Counted from the stretch's first letter, positions 32,893 through 41,864 are shown. The stretch: DNA of 64,000 bases from VRUE01 sp963715625 (GCA_963715625.1 OY970260.1:2356001-2420000), one strand, 5' to 3'. Notes: a model not told the origin generated them from the letters alone. Made by a program: numbers and translations.

Positions 32893-33141
32893 CTACGTTC
32901 TGCTGCCGGCATCGTCGCGGACGTGGAGGCGGCCGATCTCCAGCTCCTCGACCTTCAGCTTGCCGACCGTGGCCCGGCCAACCGCCAGGCGCCCGACGCT
33001 GAGCCGCCCGATCGCGAAGCCGCCGACCGCGGCCGCGCCCACGGCAAGCGCCCCGACCGCCATCGCCCCGCGGGCGTGCGCGCCGACGGCCGTCGCCGCC
33101 GGGCTCGGCCGGGAGATCGCGATGCCGCGCCGCTTGGCCAT
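32893..33141 (-). CDS. Small repeat protein (VGRL repeats)
   Basis: 82 residues. From residue 18 it consists of five-residue turns (AVGALAVGAAAVGGFAIGRL, then SVGRLAVGRATVGKLKVEEL), a pentapeptide-repeat-like or short beta-helix coil. Divergent from the amidotransferase gene at 33176. Function unknown; the low sequence complexity limits certainty. Confidence 0.5.
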   Translation of the reverse strand: MAKRRGIAISRPSPAATAVGAHARGAMAVGALAVGAAAVGGFAIGRLSVGRLAVGRATVGKLKVEELEIGRLHVRDDAGSRT

Positions 33142-33175
33142 CGCCCCAACCGTAGCGCGGCTAGCCTGGGGCGCG

Positions 33176-33937
33176 ATGAGCCTGGACGACCGTCCCACCC
33201 TGCTGGTCATCCAGCACGTCCCCTGGGAGGGCCCGCACCGCATCCTCGACGCCTGCGGCCGGCTCGCCGAGCGCACTGTCAAACCGCTCGCCGGCCAGGC
33301 GCTGCCCGATCACGACGAGGTGGCAGGCGCCGTGATCATGGGCGGCCCGATGAGCGTCAACGACACCGAGCGCCACCCCGCGCTCGCGACCGAGCGCAAG
33401 TGGCTGGCGGAGGCGCTGCGCCGCGAGATGCCGCTGCTCGGCATCTGCCTGGGCGCGCAGCTGCTGGCCCGAGCGCTCGGTGTCGAGGTGAGGCCAGGGG
33501 AGGGGCCGGAGCTCGGCTTCGCCCCAGTAGAGATCCTCGACTCCGAGGACCCGATCCTCGGGGCTCTCGCGCCGGCCACGACCGTCCTGCACTGGCACGG
33601 CGACGTTTTCGACCTGCCGGAAGGCGCGCAGCACCTGGCGCGCTCGGCGGCGACCGAGGTCCAGGCCTTCCGCAAAGGGAACACATGGGGAGTCCTCTTC
33701 CACCCCGAGGCCGACCTCGCCCTGCTCGAGGCCTGGCTGGCCGTGCCGGAGATGATCGCCGAGGCCCGCAAGGCGATCGGCGACGACGGCACCGCGGCGC
33801 TTCCCGCCGAGGCCGAAGCGGCAGAGGCAAAGTTGATCGAGCGGACGGCACCCGGCCTGCGTGCCTTCGCCGCGATGGTCGAGGCCAACCGATCCGCCCC
33901 TAAGCCAATCGCCCCGCCCGCCAGACCGCTAGATTGA
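33176..33937 (+). CDS. Class I glutamine amidotransferase-like protein
   Basis: 253 residues. AGAVIMGGPMSVND (oxyanion strand), LLGICLGAQLLARAL (nucleophile Cys near residue 92) and GVLFHPEADLALLE (His and Glu) complete the GATase1 triad. Stand-alone members of this COG0518 type act on glutamine or gamma-glutamyl substrates; the acceptor is unknown. The 50-residue C-terminal helical extension is common in actinobacterial members. It ends 10 bases before tRNA-His. Confidence 0.85.
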   Translation: MSLDDRPTLLVIQHVPWEGPHRILDACGRLAERTVKPLAGQALPDHDEVAGAVIMGGPMSVNDTERHPALATERKWLAEALRREMPLLGICLGAQLLARALGVEVRPGEGPELGFAPVEILDSEDPILGALAPATTVLHWHGDVFDLPEGAQHLARSAATEVQAFRKGNTWGVLFHPEADLALLEAWLAVPEMIAEARKAIGDDGTAALPAEAEAAEAKLIERTAPGLRAFAAMVEANRSAPKPIAPPARPLD

Positions 33938-33947
33938 GAGCGACGCG

Positions 33948-34020
33948 GTGGACGTAGCTCAGCTGGTAGAGCTTCGCGTTGTGGTCGCGACGGTCGCGGG
34001 TTCGAGTCCCGTCGTCCACC
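33948..34020 (+). tRNA. tRNA-His (anticodon GTG)
   Basis: Complete cloverleaf: acceptor GTGGACG with CGTCCAC, D arm GCTC-AGCTGGTA-GAGC, anticodon loop TTGTGGT (anticodon GTG), T arm GCGGG-TTCGAGT-CCCGT and discriminator C. The base before (G at 33947) supplies the G-1 that pairs with C73, the identity element for histidyl-tRNA synthetase. CCA is not encoded. Confidence 0.97.
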
Positions 34021-34145
34021 TTCGTTCGCTCTCGCCTTCACTTCCGACCGATGCCGAGCGGGGATTACCACAGGGCGGAAGGGGTTGGGGACCGAAGGGT
34101 CTGAGCGCGTGGCGATCACGCATGTGATCGGGGCGCCGAAGGCGA

Positions 34146-34568
34146 CTATCGGGTCGAGATCCCCGCCCGCTTGCCCGAGGACTCGGACCCGCTTCGAGCG
34201 GACACTGCGCTCCGACGCAGCGCCTGGGCGAGGAGCGCGGCGCCGGCATCGCGGAGTGACAGGCGCTCTCGATCCGGCTGGTCGGAAAGCGCCCCGAGGG
34301 CGAGCATCGTGTGACGGAACGGCGCGAGCGCGCGCTCGACGCCGCGCTCCTCCAGCGGTCCGCCTTCGGTTCGCCAGTCTTCGCGGACAGCATCGTGGAC
34401 GGCTTCGGCAAGCGCGTCGCGAGCGAGCTTCGGCTCGACGAGCAGCACCGCGCTGGCGAGCTCGGCAACCTCGCGTTCGAACGGGCTCCCGGTGTAGAGG
34501 TGAGGCGCGACGGCGTCGATTAGCGTCGCCGGCTCCTCGAGGATCGCCTTCGCCCGCGTCGTTGGAAG
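34146..34568 (-). CDS. Hypothetical helical protein, start uncertain
   Basis: Open frame directly after the stop of the TPR gene and in the same frame as it (TGA at 34572-34574), with coding-quality sequence (DAVAPHLYTGSPFEREVAEL, then LARDALAEAVHDAVREDWRT). A GTG at 34448 gives 100 residues; CTG right after the stop would give about 140. It may be a downstream gene or an old C-terminal extension of the TPR protein cut off by a new stop. Confidence 0.4.
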   Translation of the reverse strand, partial: LPTTRAKAILEEPATLIDAVAPHLYTGSPFEREVAELASAVLLVEPKLARDALAEAVHDAVREDWRTEGGPLEERGVERALAPFRHTMLALGALSDQPDRERLSLRDAGAALLAQALRRSAVSARSGSESSGKRAGISTR

Positions 34569-34571
34569 CAG

Positions 34572-35588
34572 TCAACGCTTGCGTTTCCGCAGCAGCCCGG
34601 CTTCGCGGGCGAGCGTGTCCAGCGTCTCCAGCAGCACCAATTCCGCCTCCTGGTGCGGTGGCCCGAACAGTTCGGCGTCCCACCAGTGAGGGAACCTCTC
34701 CGCCGCTTCGCGCACGATCACCCGTGCGAGCGCCCCGGTCTGGGTCAGCTGCAGGCCGCCGTCCCGGCCCCGGTCGAGCAGCCACAGCAGCGGCTCCAAC
34801 GCGGACTCGATCTCGCTCCCGGGCGGGGTGTGCGGCGCCACCTCGAGGACCAGGGAGGCGCGGTCGAGCAGGGCTCGCCTGCCGTTGCCGCGGCCTGCCC
34901 ATCCCTCGCCGGGGAGGCGCGGCGTCGGCTCCCATGTCGAATGGGCGCGCACCGTATCGACCAGCTCTCGCGCCCCCTGGTTGTCGCCGGGGTTCAGCCA
35001 CAGCAGCGCTTCGAAGACGGCCTCCGCCTCCGCGAAGCGGCCCAACCGCCAGAGGCACAGGCCGTAGCCGTGCAGGCAGCGCAGGAAGGGCCTGTTGTCG
35101 ATCCAGCCCCATGGCAGGACGCCGTCGAAGTCCTCGGGCAGGCTGCGCTCGCCGAGCGCGACGCCCGCTTCGTAGTAGGGCAATGCCAGGGTGGCCGCGT
35201 AGTCGAAGGCAAAGGCACCGAGGTGCGCGTAGGCGTCGAGGCAGCGCGGCTCCTCGGCGAGCAGGCTCACCAACAGGCCACGTGCCCGGTCACGTTCTGC
35301 CCCGGCGAAGAGTTCGGTCGCCTCCAGGATCGGATCGTGAAATGCCTCTCCGCCGGCGCCCGGGACCAGCTGCTCCTGCTCCCAGGCCTCGCGCGGGCCG
35401 GCGGCGAAGATCTCACGCAGATACGGCTCCAGCGGCTCGCCTGGCTCGCCCCAGTACTCCTCCTCGGGGTCCCAGCGGTTTCGGTGCTCGAGGCGCAGCG
35501 GTGTCTCGATGCGGGCGGCAAGCTCTCGCGGCTCCGTGCCTAGCGCAGGCGTGAAGAACGGATATCTCCAGATGGAGCTCTCGCCCAC
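34572..35588 (-). CDS. TPR-containing hypothetical protein
   Basis: 338 residues. Residues about 95-225 contain TPR-like helix pairs (LDAYAHLGAFAFDYAATLAL, CLHGYGLCLWRLGRFAEAEA, VFEALLWLNPGDNQGARELV), a protein-interaction scaffold. The N-terminal part has a WRYPFF/WGEPGEPLEPYL Trp/Pro-rich stretch. Conserved-looking cytoplasmic protein in the chromosomal block. No catalytic motif. Confidence 0.65.
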   Translation of the reverse strand: MGESSIWRYPFFTPALGTEPRELAARIETPLRLEHRNRWDPEEEYWGEPGEPLEPYLREIFAAGPREAWEQEQLVPGAGGEAFHDPILEATELFAGAERDRARGLLVSLLAEEPRCLDAYAHLGAFAFDYAATLALPYYEAGVALGERSLPEDFDGVLPWGWIDNRPFLRCLHGYGLCLWRLGRFAEAEAVFEALLWLNPGDNQGARELVDTVRAHSTWEPTPRLPGEGWAGRGNGRRALLDRASLVLEVAPHTPPGSEIESALEPLLWLLDRGRDGGLQLTQTGALARVIVREAAERFPHWWDAELFGPPHQEAELVLLETLDTLAREAGLLRKRKR

Positions 35589-35647
35589 GACGCGGACGAT
35601 AGCCGGCCCTCCCGGCGCATGGGTTCGGATCGCATAGGTTTCCGGGC

Positions 35648-36346
35648 ATGAGCCCCACCGACACCCCTACGATCGACTCGGCCCTCACGGAATTCCTCGC
35701 CGAGCAGCGCGAGCGGCTGTCGGCGCGGACCTTCGCCAACTACGAGGACGTCGTCCGGCTGCTTCGCAACAGCCTCGACAACTACGGCCCCAACTCTCTT
35801 GACGCGCGGGAGCGGCGTCGGTGGGAGGCCGCCTTCGAGGAGGACGACGAGGCCTTCTGTCACCTGTTCGGCCCCGAGAAGATCCCTGAGCACCTCGGCG
35901 AGTTCCTCGGCTACTTCATGATCCGCAAGGTCTTCGCGAGCCAGGAACTGCTGAAGGCTTCGGGAACGGTGACCAAGAAGCTCGTGCGCTGGCTCCAAGC
36001 CCGCGGCTACATCGACGAAGAGTCCGCCGGAGATGCCGTCGAGCGGGCGCAGGACGCACGGCGCGAGCTGCCGGTCGCCGATCGCCTCGGCGAACTGCTC
36101 CATGACGTGGCGACAGCCGCCCCCCCGCTCGACCCCGAAGCGGTTGCCGACGAGGACTGGGTTGAGGACTACCTGGCGATCGCCAAGGTGGAGTCGGGTC
36201 GGATTTGGCTTGAGGGTGATATCGGACCGATCGCCGTCCCGACGGAGGCCAGCGACCTCGCCCAGCCCGGCTGGTCGCTGTTCGTGACGGCGGCAAGACA
36301 CGACGGCCGTTGGCACCTGCTCGAGAATGGGTTCGTCTACCCCTGA
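35648..36346 (+). CDS. Hypothetical protein with SAM-like N-terminal domain
   Basis: 232 residues. The N-terminus (LTEFLAEQRERLSARTFANY, EDVVRLLRNSLDNYG) looks like the SAM-like DNA-binding head of tyrosine recombinases, but no catalytic domain follows. Instead comes an acidic helical middle and a beta-rich end (GRIWLEGDIGPIAVPTEASD). Known as a widespread uncharacterised family in bacteria and archaea by my recollection. Divergent from the TPR gene. Confidence 0.55.
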   Translation: MSPTDTPTIDSALTEFLAEQRERLSARTFANYEDVVRLLRNSLDNYGPNSLDARERRRWEAAFEEDDEAFCHLFGPEKIPEHLGEFLGYFMIRKVFASQELLKASGTVTKKLVRWLQARGYIDEESAGDAVERAQDARRELPVADRLGELLHDVATAAPPLDPEAVADEDWVEDYLAIAKVESGRIWLEGDIGPIAVPTEASDLAQPGWSLFVTAARHDGRWHLLENGFVYP

Positions 36347-36385
36347 GGATCCCTGCCACCTGTATGATGTATGTTGCTGCTGTAT

Positions 36386-36646
36386 ATGCGGCGCACGCAG
36401 ATCTACATCACCGAGGAGCAGGAGCGGCGGATTGCGGCCCGTGCCGACGATGCCGGGGTGTCGAAGGCGCAGGTGATCCGGCGAATGCTCGACGAGGGCC
36501 TGGGAGTCGACGACGGGGCAGAGGAACGCCGCCGCGCGATCCGCGCCACCGCGGGCGCCCTTCCCGACGCCGAGGACTGGAAGTCCTGGTTGGCGCGGGT
36601 GCGCGGCGGTGGGGCAGACGAGCGGCTCAGGCGCCTGGAGCATTGA
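36386..36646 (+). CDS. vapB: RHH antitoxin (VapB-like), module 11
   Basis: 86 residues from ATG 36386, with an alternative ATG at 36371. The N-terminal ribbon-helix-helix (RRTQIYITEEQERRIAARAD, then VSKAQVIRRMLDEGL) is CopG/MetJ-like. The C-terminus is acidic. The AT-rich leader TGTATGATGTATG, with a TATGAT -10-like box, doubles as a likely operator. The stop overlaps the VapC start by 4 bases (TTGA). Confidence 0.75.
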   Translation: MRRTQIYITEEQERRIAARADDAGVSKAQVIRRMLDEGLGVDDGAEERRRAIRATAGALPDAEDWKSWLARVRGGGADERLRRLEH

Positions 36647-37023
36647 GCACTCTGTTCGACTCGACGATCCTGATCGCACATCTGCGCGGCGACAGTCGCG
36701 CGACGGACCTGCTGCTCGACGCTGCCGGGGAGGGAGCGCTCGCGAGCGTGATCTCACGCGCTGAGATCGAGGGTGGGATGCGCTCGGGTGAGCGCCGTGA
36801 CGTCAGTCGGCTGTTCGATGGGCTGCGCCTGCTTCCGGTCACCAACGCGGTCGCCCGCCGGGCGGGTCGCCACCTGCGACGCTTCCGACGCTCCCACCCC
36901 GGGATCGACCTCGCCGATTACCTGATCGTGGCCACGGCGGAGGAGGAGGGTGCCGGGCTCGCGACGCTGAACGTGAAGCACTTCCCGATGCTGAAGGGGC
37001 TCCACCCGCCCTGGTCGGGGTAG
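36643..37023 (+). CDS. vapC: VapC-like PIN toxin, module 11
   Basis: 126 residues from TTG. LFDSTILIAHLRG (Asp), ISRAEIEGGMRSG (Glu), IDLADYLIVATAEEEG (Asp) and the closing TLNVKHFPM segment (last acidic position replaced by Asn-Val-Lys as in many VapCs) define the PIN RNase. Full length and in frame. Unlike most other pairs here it lies in the chromosomal block and looks functional. Confidence 0.8.
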   Translation: MSTLFDSTILIAHLRGDSRATDLLLDAAGEGALASVISRAEIEGGMRSGERRDVSRLFDGLRLLPVTNAVARRAGRHLRRFRRSHPGIDLADYLIVATAEEEGAGLATLNVKHFPMLKGLHPPWSG

Positions 37024-37062
37024 CGGTAGCGGTGCATCCGCCGCCGGAGTTACGGTGCGGCT

Positions 37063-37509
37063 GTGACGACTGCGAGGAATGCCCCCTGTCCCTGCGGCAG
37101 TGGTCGCAAGTACAAGCGCTGCTGCCTTGCCGAGGAGCAGCGCGACTTCGGCGGCATCGCGGAACTGGCCTGGCGGGATGTCACCCCGATCGAGCAGCGC
37201 CTGGATGAGCGCCGCGAGTCCGAACCGCAGGATGTCGAGGATGCGCCTCCTCTAGAGCCGGCCGACGAGGAGCGACTGCTGTCCGACTTTGCGGCCAAGC
37301 ACCTGCGCCGCTGGCTCGACGAGCCGCTCCCGGCGCTCGGCGGCAAGACGCCCCGGGAGGCGGTTGAGGGAAAGAGGCGAGGCGACGTGATCCGGCTGGT
37401 CCGCGGCATCGAGAATCGCGCCGACCGGGATCGGCGACACGGCAAGCCTGGCACCGATATCGCTTGGCTGCGCGCTGAGCTCGCAATCGACGACGAGCTC
37501 GCGGCCTGA
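37063..37509 (+). CDS. SEC-C motif protein with MbcA/ParS-like C-terminus
   Basis: 148 residues from GTG. The SEC-C zinc motif at residues 6-22 (NAPCPCGSGRKYKRCCL) matches the SecA C-terminal metal-binding consensus. The C-terminus (LRRWLDEPLPALGGKTPREA) resembles a short motif found at the end of Xre/MbcA/ParS-type proteins. Zinc binding is confident; the role (ribosome or SecB contact, or antitoxin-like) is not. Confidence 0.65.
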   Translation: MTTARNAPCPCGSGRKYKRCCLAEEQRDFGGIAELAWRDVTPIEQRLDERRESEPQDVEDAPPLEPADEERLLSDFAAKHLRRWLDEPLPALGGKTPREAVEGKRRGDVIRLVRGIENRADRDRRHGKPGTDIAWLRAELAIDDELAA

Positions 37510-37816
37510 GGCGCAAGGCGCGCTTGGTGCGGAGGAAGAAGTAGCCCATTTGCTAGCCGGCCCTGACCCTTGCGGTGGTCGAACCGCGGGCAAAGAGAAT
37601 GACGGAGCCAGATCCTCGTCGCCGAGCGGCTCGCGCTCGGCTCCCTTGGCGTCCGCCCGCCGCAGGCCATCGCCTCGCCCCGCCGTGTCGGCCAGAGGCG
37701 CAGAAGCGCTGCATAGCCAGCGCGGAGGCCCCTCGCTTGCGACCGATTGCTTGCCATCCCAGAGCTGGCGCATATAGAAGTGCCGTTCCTTCCCATCCAT
37801 GCCTCGATGTGGGTAC
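37510..37816. other. Intergenic region with possible DUF2252 relic
   Basis: No complete gene. On the minus strand from 37800 a short reading (MDGKERHFYMRQLWDGKQSV) recalls the conserved YVRQLRDxKGS motif of DUF2252 proteins before it becomes non-coding, so a relic of such a gene is possible. Confidence 0.3.
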
Positions 37817-39166
37817 CTAAGTGCTCAGCCCTTCCGCAACTTGCGTGAGAACCGTCTGTAGGTCGGGCCGCTGGGAAAGATCCAGCGGGGCGACCTGTTC
37901 AGTCTTGCCCTTCAGGTTCAGCTCTGAGTCGGTCGCGAGGGTCAGGGCCTTGCCCGGGTCGCGTGAGCCGCTCGCGCTCTCGTAGCTGCTTCGATCGAAC
38001 TCGCCGACGTAGATTGCCATCAGCTCGCCTGCGTGTTTCTTGTCGAGCTCCCGGCGGACGACCAAAAGCTGAGCGACCTGTGTTCCCGGAGCGACGGCGA
38101 AGGCCTCCTTCACGGTCGCCAGCACATTGCTGCCGAGGGCCTCGACGTAGAGAGCGTTGATCTCGGTTTTCGTCCGTTTCTTCAGCGTTCGTTTCCCAGT
38201 TGGCGTGCGAGCGGGTTTGCGCTCGGGGACGATCGCCTCTGGCGCTTGGAACTGCATCAGGACCGTCACTCGGTCGCCTTCGCAATTCAAGGGCGCCGCC
38301 GGTGCCTCGTTGTCTGCGAATGCCTGCTCGAGGGCCAGCATCGTCAGCTCGGGCTCATTTGCCTGGAGCCTCTCCCAACCACGGTCGAGTTCTGCCTGCT
38401 CCGCGTCGTGCCCGGCTTCTCGCGACTCCTTCTCCGCTGCCACCTTGAGCACGAGGCGATCGGCAACCGTTGACCGCATCGTTTGCAGCTCCGCCCACAG
38501 CTCGTCGAGCCTTGCCTGTTCGGCGGCCTGTGCGTCGCGTCGTCGCACCTCTTCCTCGTCGGCTGTCGTCTCGGCCTGTGCATCGGCTCGGCGTGCGGCC
38601 TCGATCTGTTCGCGCAGCTGCCAGATCGGGATTCCCTGGGACTCGCGCCTACGGTGCTCGCGCATCAATTCGTAGCGGTCCACCGGCTCGGGCGTAGCGG
38701 CGACCGGTGGTGCGTTGTCTCCCCCAAGCTTTGCAAGCAAGCCCGGGATGCCGGCCTCGGCCTCGAGCTCGCTCTGGATCGGGGTGGGGTCGATCGATTC
38801 GATCGGCGGCAGCTCGGTCCGCTCCGCCTTTGGGAAGGACTGCATGTGCACACTGACCAGAGCCTTCTCGAGTGCGGCGACCTTCTCGATGTCCGCATTG
38901 CGCTGAGCCGATTTGAGTTCGCGTTCGTAGGCGGCTATCGATGCTTTGGTTGGGCCGCTCGACCGCGGCTTCGCTCTCGCCGCAGTCTTTCCGCGAGAGC
39001 TGCGGCCGACGCGGGTGTAGGCGGACACGGGTCCCACTCCACTGGAGACGCCAACGCCACGAGATCCGACGTGAACGCGGGCAGCTCGCGGCCCGATCCC
39101 GGCGCTGACACCACGGCTGGACGCGCGGATTCGCACACCCGGAGCGACCTTGAAGCTCATCCCCAT
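37817..39166 (-). CDS. DUF4236-domain protein with long coiled coil
   Basis: 449 residues from ATG 39166. The N-terminus (MSFKVAPGVRIRASSRGVSA, then GPRAARVHVGSRGVGVSSGV) is a DUF4236 module. Residues about 75-350 are charged coiled coil (EQARLDELWAELQTMR etc.). The C-terminus is a mixed alpha/beta region ending in TVLTQVAEGLST. Seven bases separate it from the membrane/excalibur-like gene on the same strand. Function unknown; DUF4236 proteins often join effector-like C-termini. Confidence 0.65.
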   Translation of the reverse strand: MGMSFKVAPGVRIRASSRGVSAGIGPRAARVHVGSRGVGVSSGVGPVSAYTRVGRSSRGKTAARAKPRSSGPTKASIAAYERELKSAQRNADIEKVAALEKALVSVHMQSFPKAERTELPPIESIDPTPIQSELEAEAGIPGLLAKLGGDNAPPVAATPEPVDRYELMREHRRRESQGIPIWQLREQIEAARRADAQAETTADEEEVRRRDAQAAEQARLDELWAELQTMRSTVADRLVLKVAAEKESREAGHDAEQAELDRGWERLQANEPELTMLALEQAFADNEAPAAPLNCEGDRVTVLMQFQAPEAIVPERKPARTPTGKRTLKKRTKTEINALYVEALGSNVLATVKEAFAVAPGTQVAQLLVVRRELDKKHAGELMAIYVGEFDRSSYESASGSRDPGKALTLATDSELNLKGKTEQVAPLDLSQRPDLQTVLTQVAEGLST

Positions 39167-39173
39167 GACTGAG

Positions 39174-40424
39174 TCACTCGCAACCTTCGAGGTCGCCGTC
39201 GGCGTCGAGGCCGTGCGGGTCGGATCCAAGAACGGTGACCGTTTCGCCGACTTCGGCACAGTCCACGTCGGGTGGGTAGACCGACACGCACCCCGAGTAG
39301 TTCGGGTCGCATCCGCTCGAGGACGTTTCTTCTTCGGCCAGTTCTTCGGCTTCGCGTTCGGCTCGCGCCGCTGCCTGGGCTGCTTCGCGTTCTTCGCGCG
39401 CCACGAGCACCGCGAGGCGGCGGGCGAAGCGGCGCTGATCTGCCTCGGCGCTTGCAAGGCGGTTCTTGGCTCCACCCAACTCTCTGGTCGCTTTGCGCAC
39501 CGCAGCGCGCGCCGCTCGCTGCTGGGCGACGGGCTTCACCATCGTCCTCCGTGTCGCTTCCGCTGCGGCCGTGGCTTCCTCCAGATGGTGCGCATCGGGG
39601 CCGCTCTTGAGTGCGGTGTTGTCTTCCCGGAGCTGTGCGGAGACCGAAAACGCAGCTGGGTCCTCGGCGAAGATCGACGAGCCAAGTCCGCTCAGCGCGA
39701 AGAGGAGGAGCAGCACGGTCACCCCCCGCGGCACCCAGCTCGGCAGGCGGTCGCGCTTCAGCACAGGCTTGGCGCGGCCCCGTTGAACTTCGGCCGAATG
39801 CCGACCCAGCAGCAGGGCCGTGGGGAGGACGAATCCCAGGCCAAGAAGCAAGGCGCCCACCGCCCCCGGCAGGCCGTCCGTGTCGCTCAGCACCGAGCCG
39901 ACGACGATCAGCAGGAGGCCGCCACCCAGGCATAGGCCAAGGGCACGGCCGAGGTCTGTCCGGCTGAGCGCAGCGACAAGAGGGGTTGCGCGAAACCAGC
40001 CCCAGGCAAGGGCGATCCCGGCGCCGAGGAGTGCCGCCAGGCCAAAGCCGATGCCATAGACGACTTCCCGGTCATGGTCGTCAACCTCCTGCCCGTGTGT
40101 TGCTTCGAGCTCGGCGATTCGTGCATCGGCCTGTCGCTGGCGGTCGAGCAGCGTCTCCTTCAAATCGCGCGCCCGCGCCCGCGCGGTCCGGGCGGCCTCG
40201 ATAACCGGGCTGGCGCGGCGGGAGGCCGCTGCGAGGCGCGCACGGGCGGTATTGAGCTCCGCCTGGGTGGAGGCGATGTCTGCTTCGGCTCTGGCTGCCC
40301 GCGCTTCGGCTTCGCTGAGGCCGGTGCTGGGGTCGGTTGCTCCAGCCGAGCCACCCAGCGTCGCAAGCAGGATCGCCACCGCCAGTGCAATCTGCACCGC
40401 ATATCCCCGCCGACCGCTGACCAC
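39174..40424 (-). CDS. Membrane/secreted coiled-coil protein with excalibur-like end
   Basis: 416 residues from GTG. Signal peptide or first TM (QIALAVAILLATLGGSAGA), a coiled coil (residues 40-115), four TM helices (about 120-240), another coiled coil (about 265-370) and a Cys/Asp-rich C-terminus (DPHGLDADGDLEGCE) matching the calcium-binding excalibur motif DxDxDGxxCE. Probably a surface protein with calcium-stabilised tail. It precedes the DUF4236 gene in an operon; the two may interact through coiled coils. Confidence 0.7.
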   Translation of the reverse strand: MVSGRRGYAVQIALAVAILLATLGGSAGATDPSTGLSEAEARAARAEADIASTQAELNTARARLAAASRRASPVIEAARTARARARDLKETLLDRQRQADARIAELEATHGQEVDDHDREVVYGIGFGLAALLGAGIALAWGWFRATPLVAALSRTDLGRALGLCLGGGLLLIVVGSVLSDTDGLPGAVGALLLGLGFVLPTALLLGRHSAEVQRGRAKPVLKRDRLPSWVPRGVTVLLLLFALSGLGSSIFAEDPAAFSVSAQLREDNTALKSGPDAHHLEEATAAAEATRRTMVKPVAQQRAARAAVRKATRELGGAKNRLASAEADQRRFARRLAVLVAREEREAAQAAARAEREAEELAEEETSSSGCDPNYSGCVSVYPPDVDCAEVGETVTVLGSDPHGLDADGDLEGCE

Positions 40425-40492
40425 TCATACCCCCAGTTGGCACCAAGTTTGCGCCGGGAATGTAGCGGAACTAACTGGTATCTGTTTGAAAA

Positions 40493-40831
40493 CTAAGACG
40501 CGAGTAGGCGGTTGATTGCCTGCTCAAGCGGCGGAAGATCTCGCTCCACGATCTCGAGCACGCGGTGGATGTCGATTCGGAAGTACTCATGGGCGATGAG
40601 ATCTCGGAGCCCGGCGATATCCACCCAGGGGACCTCGGGCGCTGACTCGCGCGTCTCGGGACTCAGGTGCTTGACGGCCTCGCCGATGACGACAAACTGA
40701 AAGAGCAGGGCGTCGTGCAGAAGGGGGTCTTCCTTGGCGGCGGTTGTCTCGTCGGCCTGCTCAAGATGCTTGCGAATCGCGACGATGGCGTCCTGAATGT
40801 CGCGAAGCCGGTCTTGCTCGTCTCGGCTCAT
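40493..40831 (-). CDS. hepT: HepT-like HEPN RNase toxin
   Basis: 112 residues. An all-helical DUF86/HepT protein. The RDLIAHEYFRIDIHRV segment contains the RxxxxHxY catalytic motif (Arg, His and Tyr) of HEPN RNases. Intact HepT is neutralised by the MNT partner, which AMPylates the active-site Tyr. The start overlaps the end of the MNT gene (40828-40831). Here the toxin is intact while the antitoxin frame is broken. Confidence 0.8.
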   Translation of the reverse strand: MSRDEQDRLRDIQDAIVAIRKHLEQADETTAAKEDPLLHDALLFQFVVIGEAVKHLSPETRESAPEVPWVDIAGLRDLIAHEYFRIDIHRVLEIVERDLPPLEQAINRLLAS

Positions 40832-41356
40832 AGAGGCAGTGCCTCATTCAGCACCTTGTCGCGGATGCGGTCCTTGAGCATGTCGGCGGTTGCGACGTCT
40901 ACGGGCAGGTCGAGGATCTCTCCGGCCTCGCGGCGAAACGCAGCAAGGTCGAGGAGTGTGTGTCCGGGCTTGAGGTCGACGAGGAGATCCACGTCGCTTT
41001 CAGCCGTCGCCTCACCGCGTGCGACAGAATCCGAAGGCGCGCAGATGACCGACGCCGTGCCTCTCGGCGGCGTCGAGCAGTCGGCGGCGCCGGCGCCGAA
41101 GTTTGTCTGCCTGTAGGCCGAGCTGGCTTCGCACAGAGCTGACGAGGGCGGAAGAGCGAGCTGGGGGGGTCTCGATCTCCAAGCGCCTGCCGCAAGCAGC
41201 CAGAAGTCGCTCCAGCGTCGGAAGGGTTGGGAGGGCTGCGCCGGTCTCATAACGGGCCAGCGCGGATTGCGAGGTGCCGGCGCGCGCGGCCAGGTCTACC
41301 TGCGAGAGATTCGCGCCAAGTCGTGCCTGGCGGATGGCCTCTGGTGCTGGGGGCAT
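40828..41356 (-). pseudogene. mntA: XRE-MNT antitoxin, frameshifted
   Basis: The first 105 residues (41356 on) include an XRE helix-turn-helix (ARLGANLSQVDLAARAGTSQ). An extra T near 41028-41032 shifts the frame exactly at the GSVARGEATAESDVD nucleotidyltransferase motif; the catalytic half (LLVDLKPGHTLLDLAAFRRE) continues in another frame to 40828. AT-rich promoter around 41357-41385. If real, AMPylation of HepT is abolished; a sequencing error is the alternative. Confidence 0.75.
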
Positions 41357-41504
41357 GAGGGGACTATATCAATATCGGTATATTCCTCGTTTTCGTTACG
41401 TTCCGGGGCGTCGATGGGTCGAGGGCTTGGCTTGCTCCCCCAGTCCGGTTCTTTTGCGCAGAAGCCGGCTGGCCGCAAGGCGTTACCGCGCTAGCGAAAC
41501 GGGG

Positions 41505-41811
41505 TCAGCGGCGACCCGTGCTGGTCATGTCGCTAGCCTTCCCTTCGACGGCGGCTGGATCGGTATCGGCCAATTCGCCATGAAGCTGCTGCGCTTCCTC
41601 ATGGCGACGCCTTGCCTCGACAGCCATGCTCTCGCGCTCTACGCGGGTGAACCCGCGGAACGACTTGCCGTGGCGTTCGGCGTCAGCGAGCGGGCCATCA
41701 CCCTGGGCTTCATGCGTGTTAGCAAGGTCTGCCTGGAGATCCCCCGGGTATTCGGGGAACTCAGCCGGCGGGTCGGGCGATTCGATGGGAGGGGAGCGGC
41801 GAGTTGGACAT
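41505..41811 (-). pseudogene. Possible small gene, frameshifted near its start
   Basis: A coding-like stretch (FPEYPGDLQADLANTHEAQG, then ESMAVEARRRHEEAQQLHGE) ends at 41505. The probable start (MSNSPLP, 41811) is in a different frame about 20 codons earlier. Weak, with no family match. Confidence 0.3.
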
Positions 41812-41864
41812 GGCGGTAGAACTCCTTTTGATCGTGAACGTAGAGCCGGCGGCGGACGGTGCGA

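Noticed and set aside
33959..34468. Minus-strand ORF across tRNA-His (WTTGLEPATVATTT)
   Set aside because: Artefact of translating the tRNA gene; codon usage supports the ORF in another frame at 34146-34568 instead.
35648..36346. A tyrosine recombinase
   Set aside because: Only the N-terminal SAM-like region is reminiscent; no Arg, His-x-x-Arg or Tyr motifs follow.
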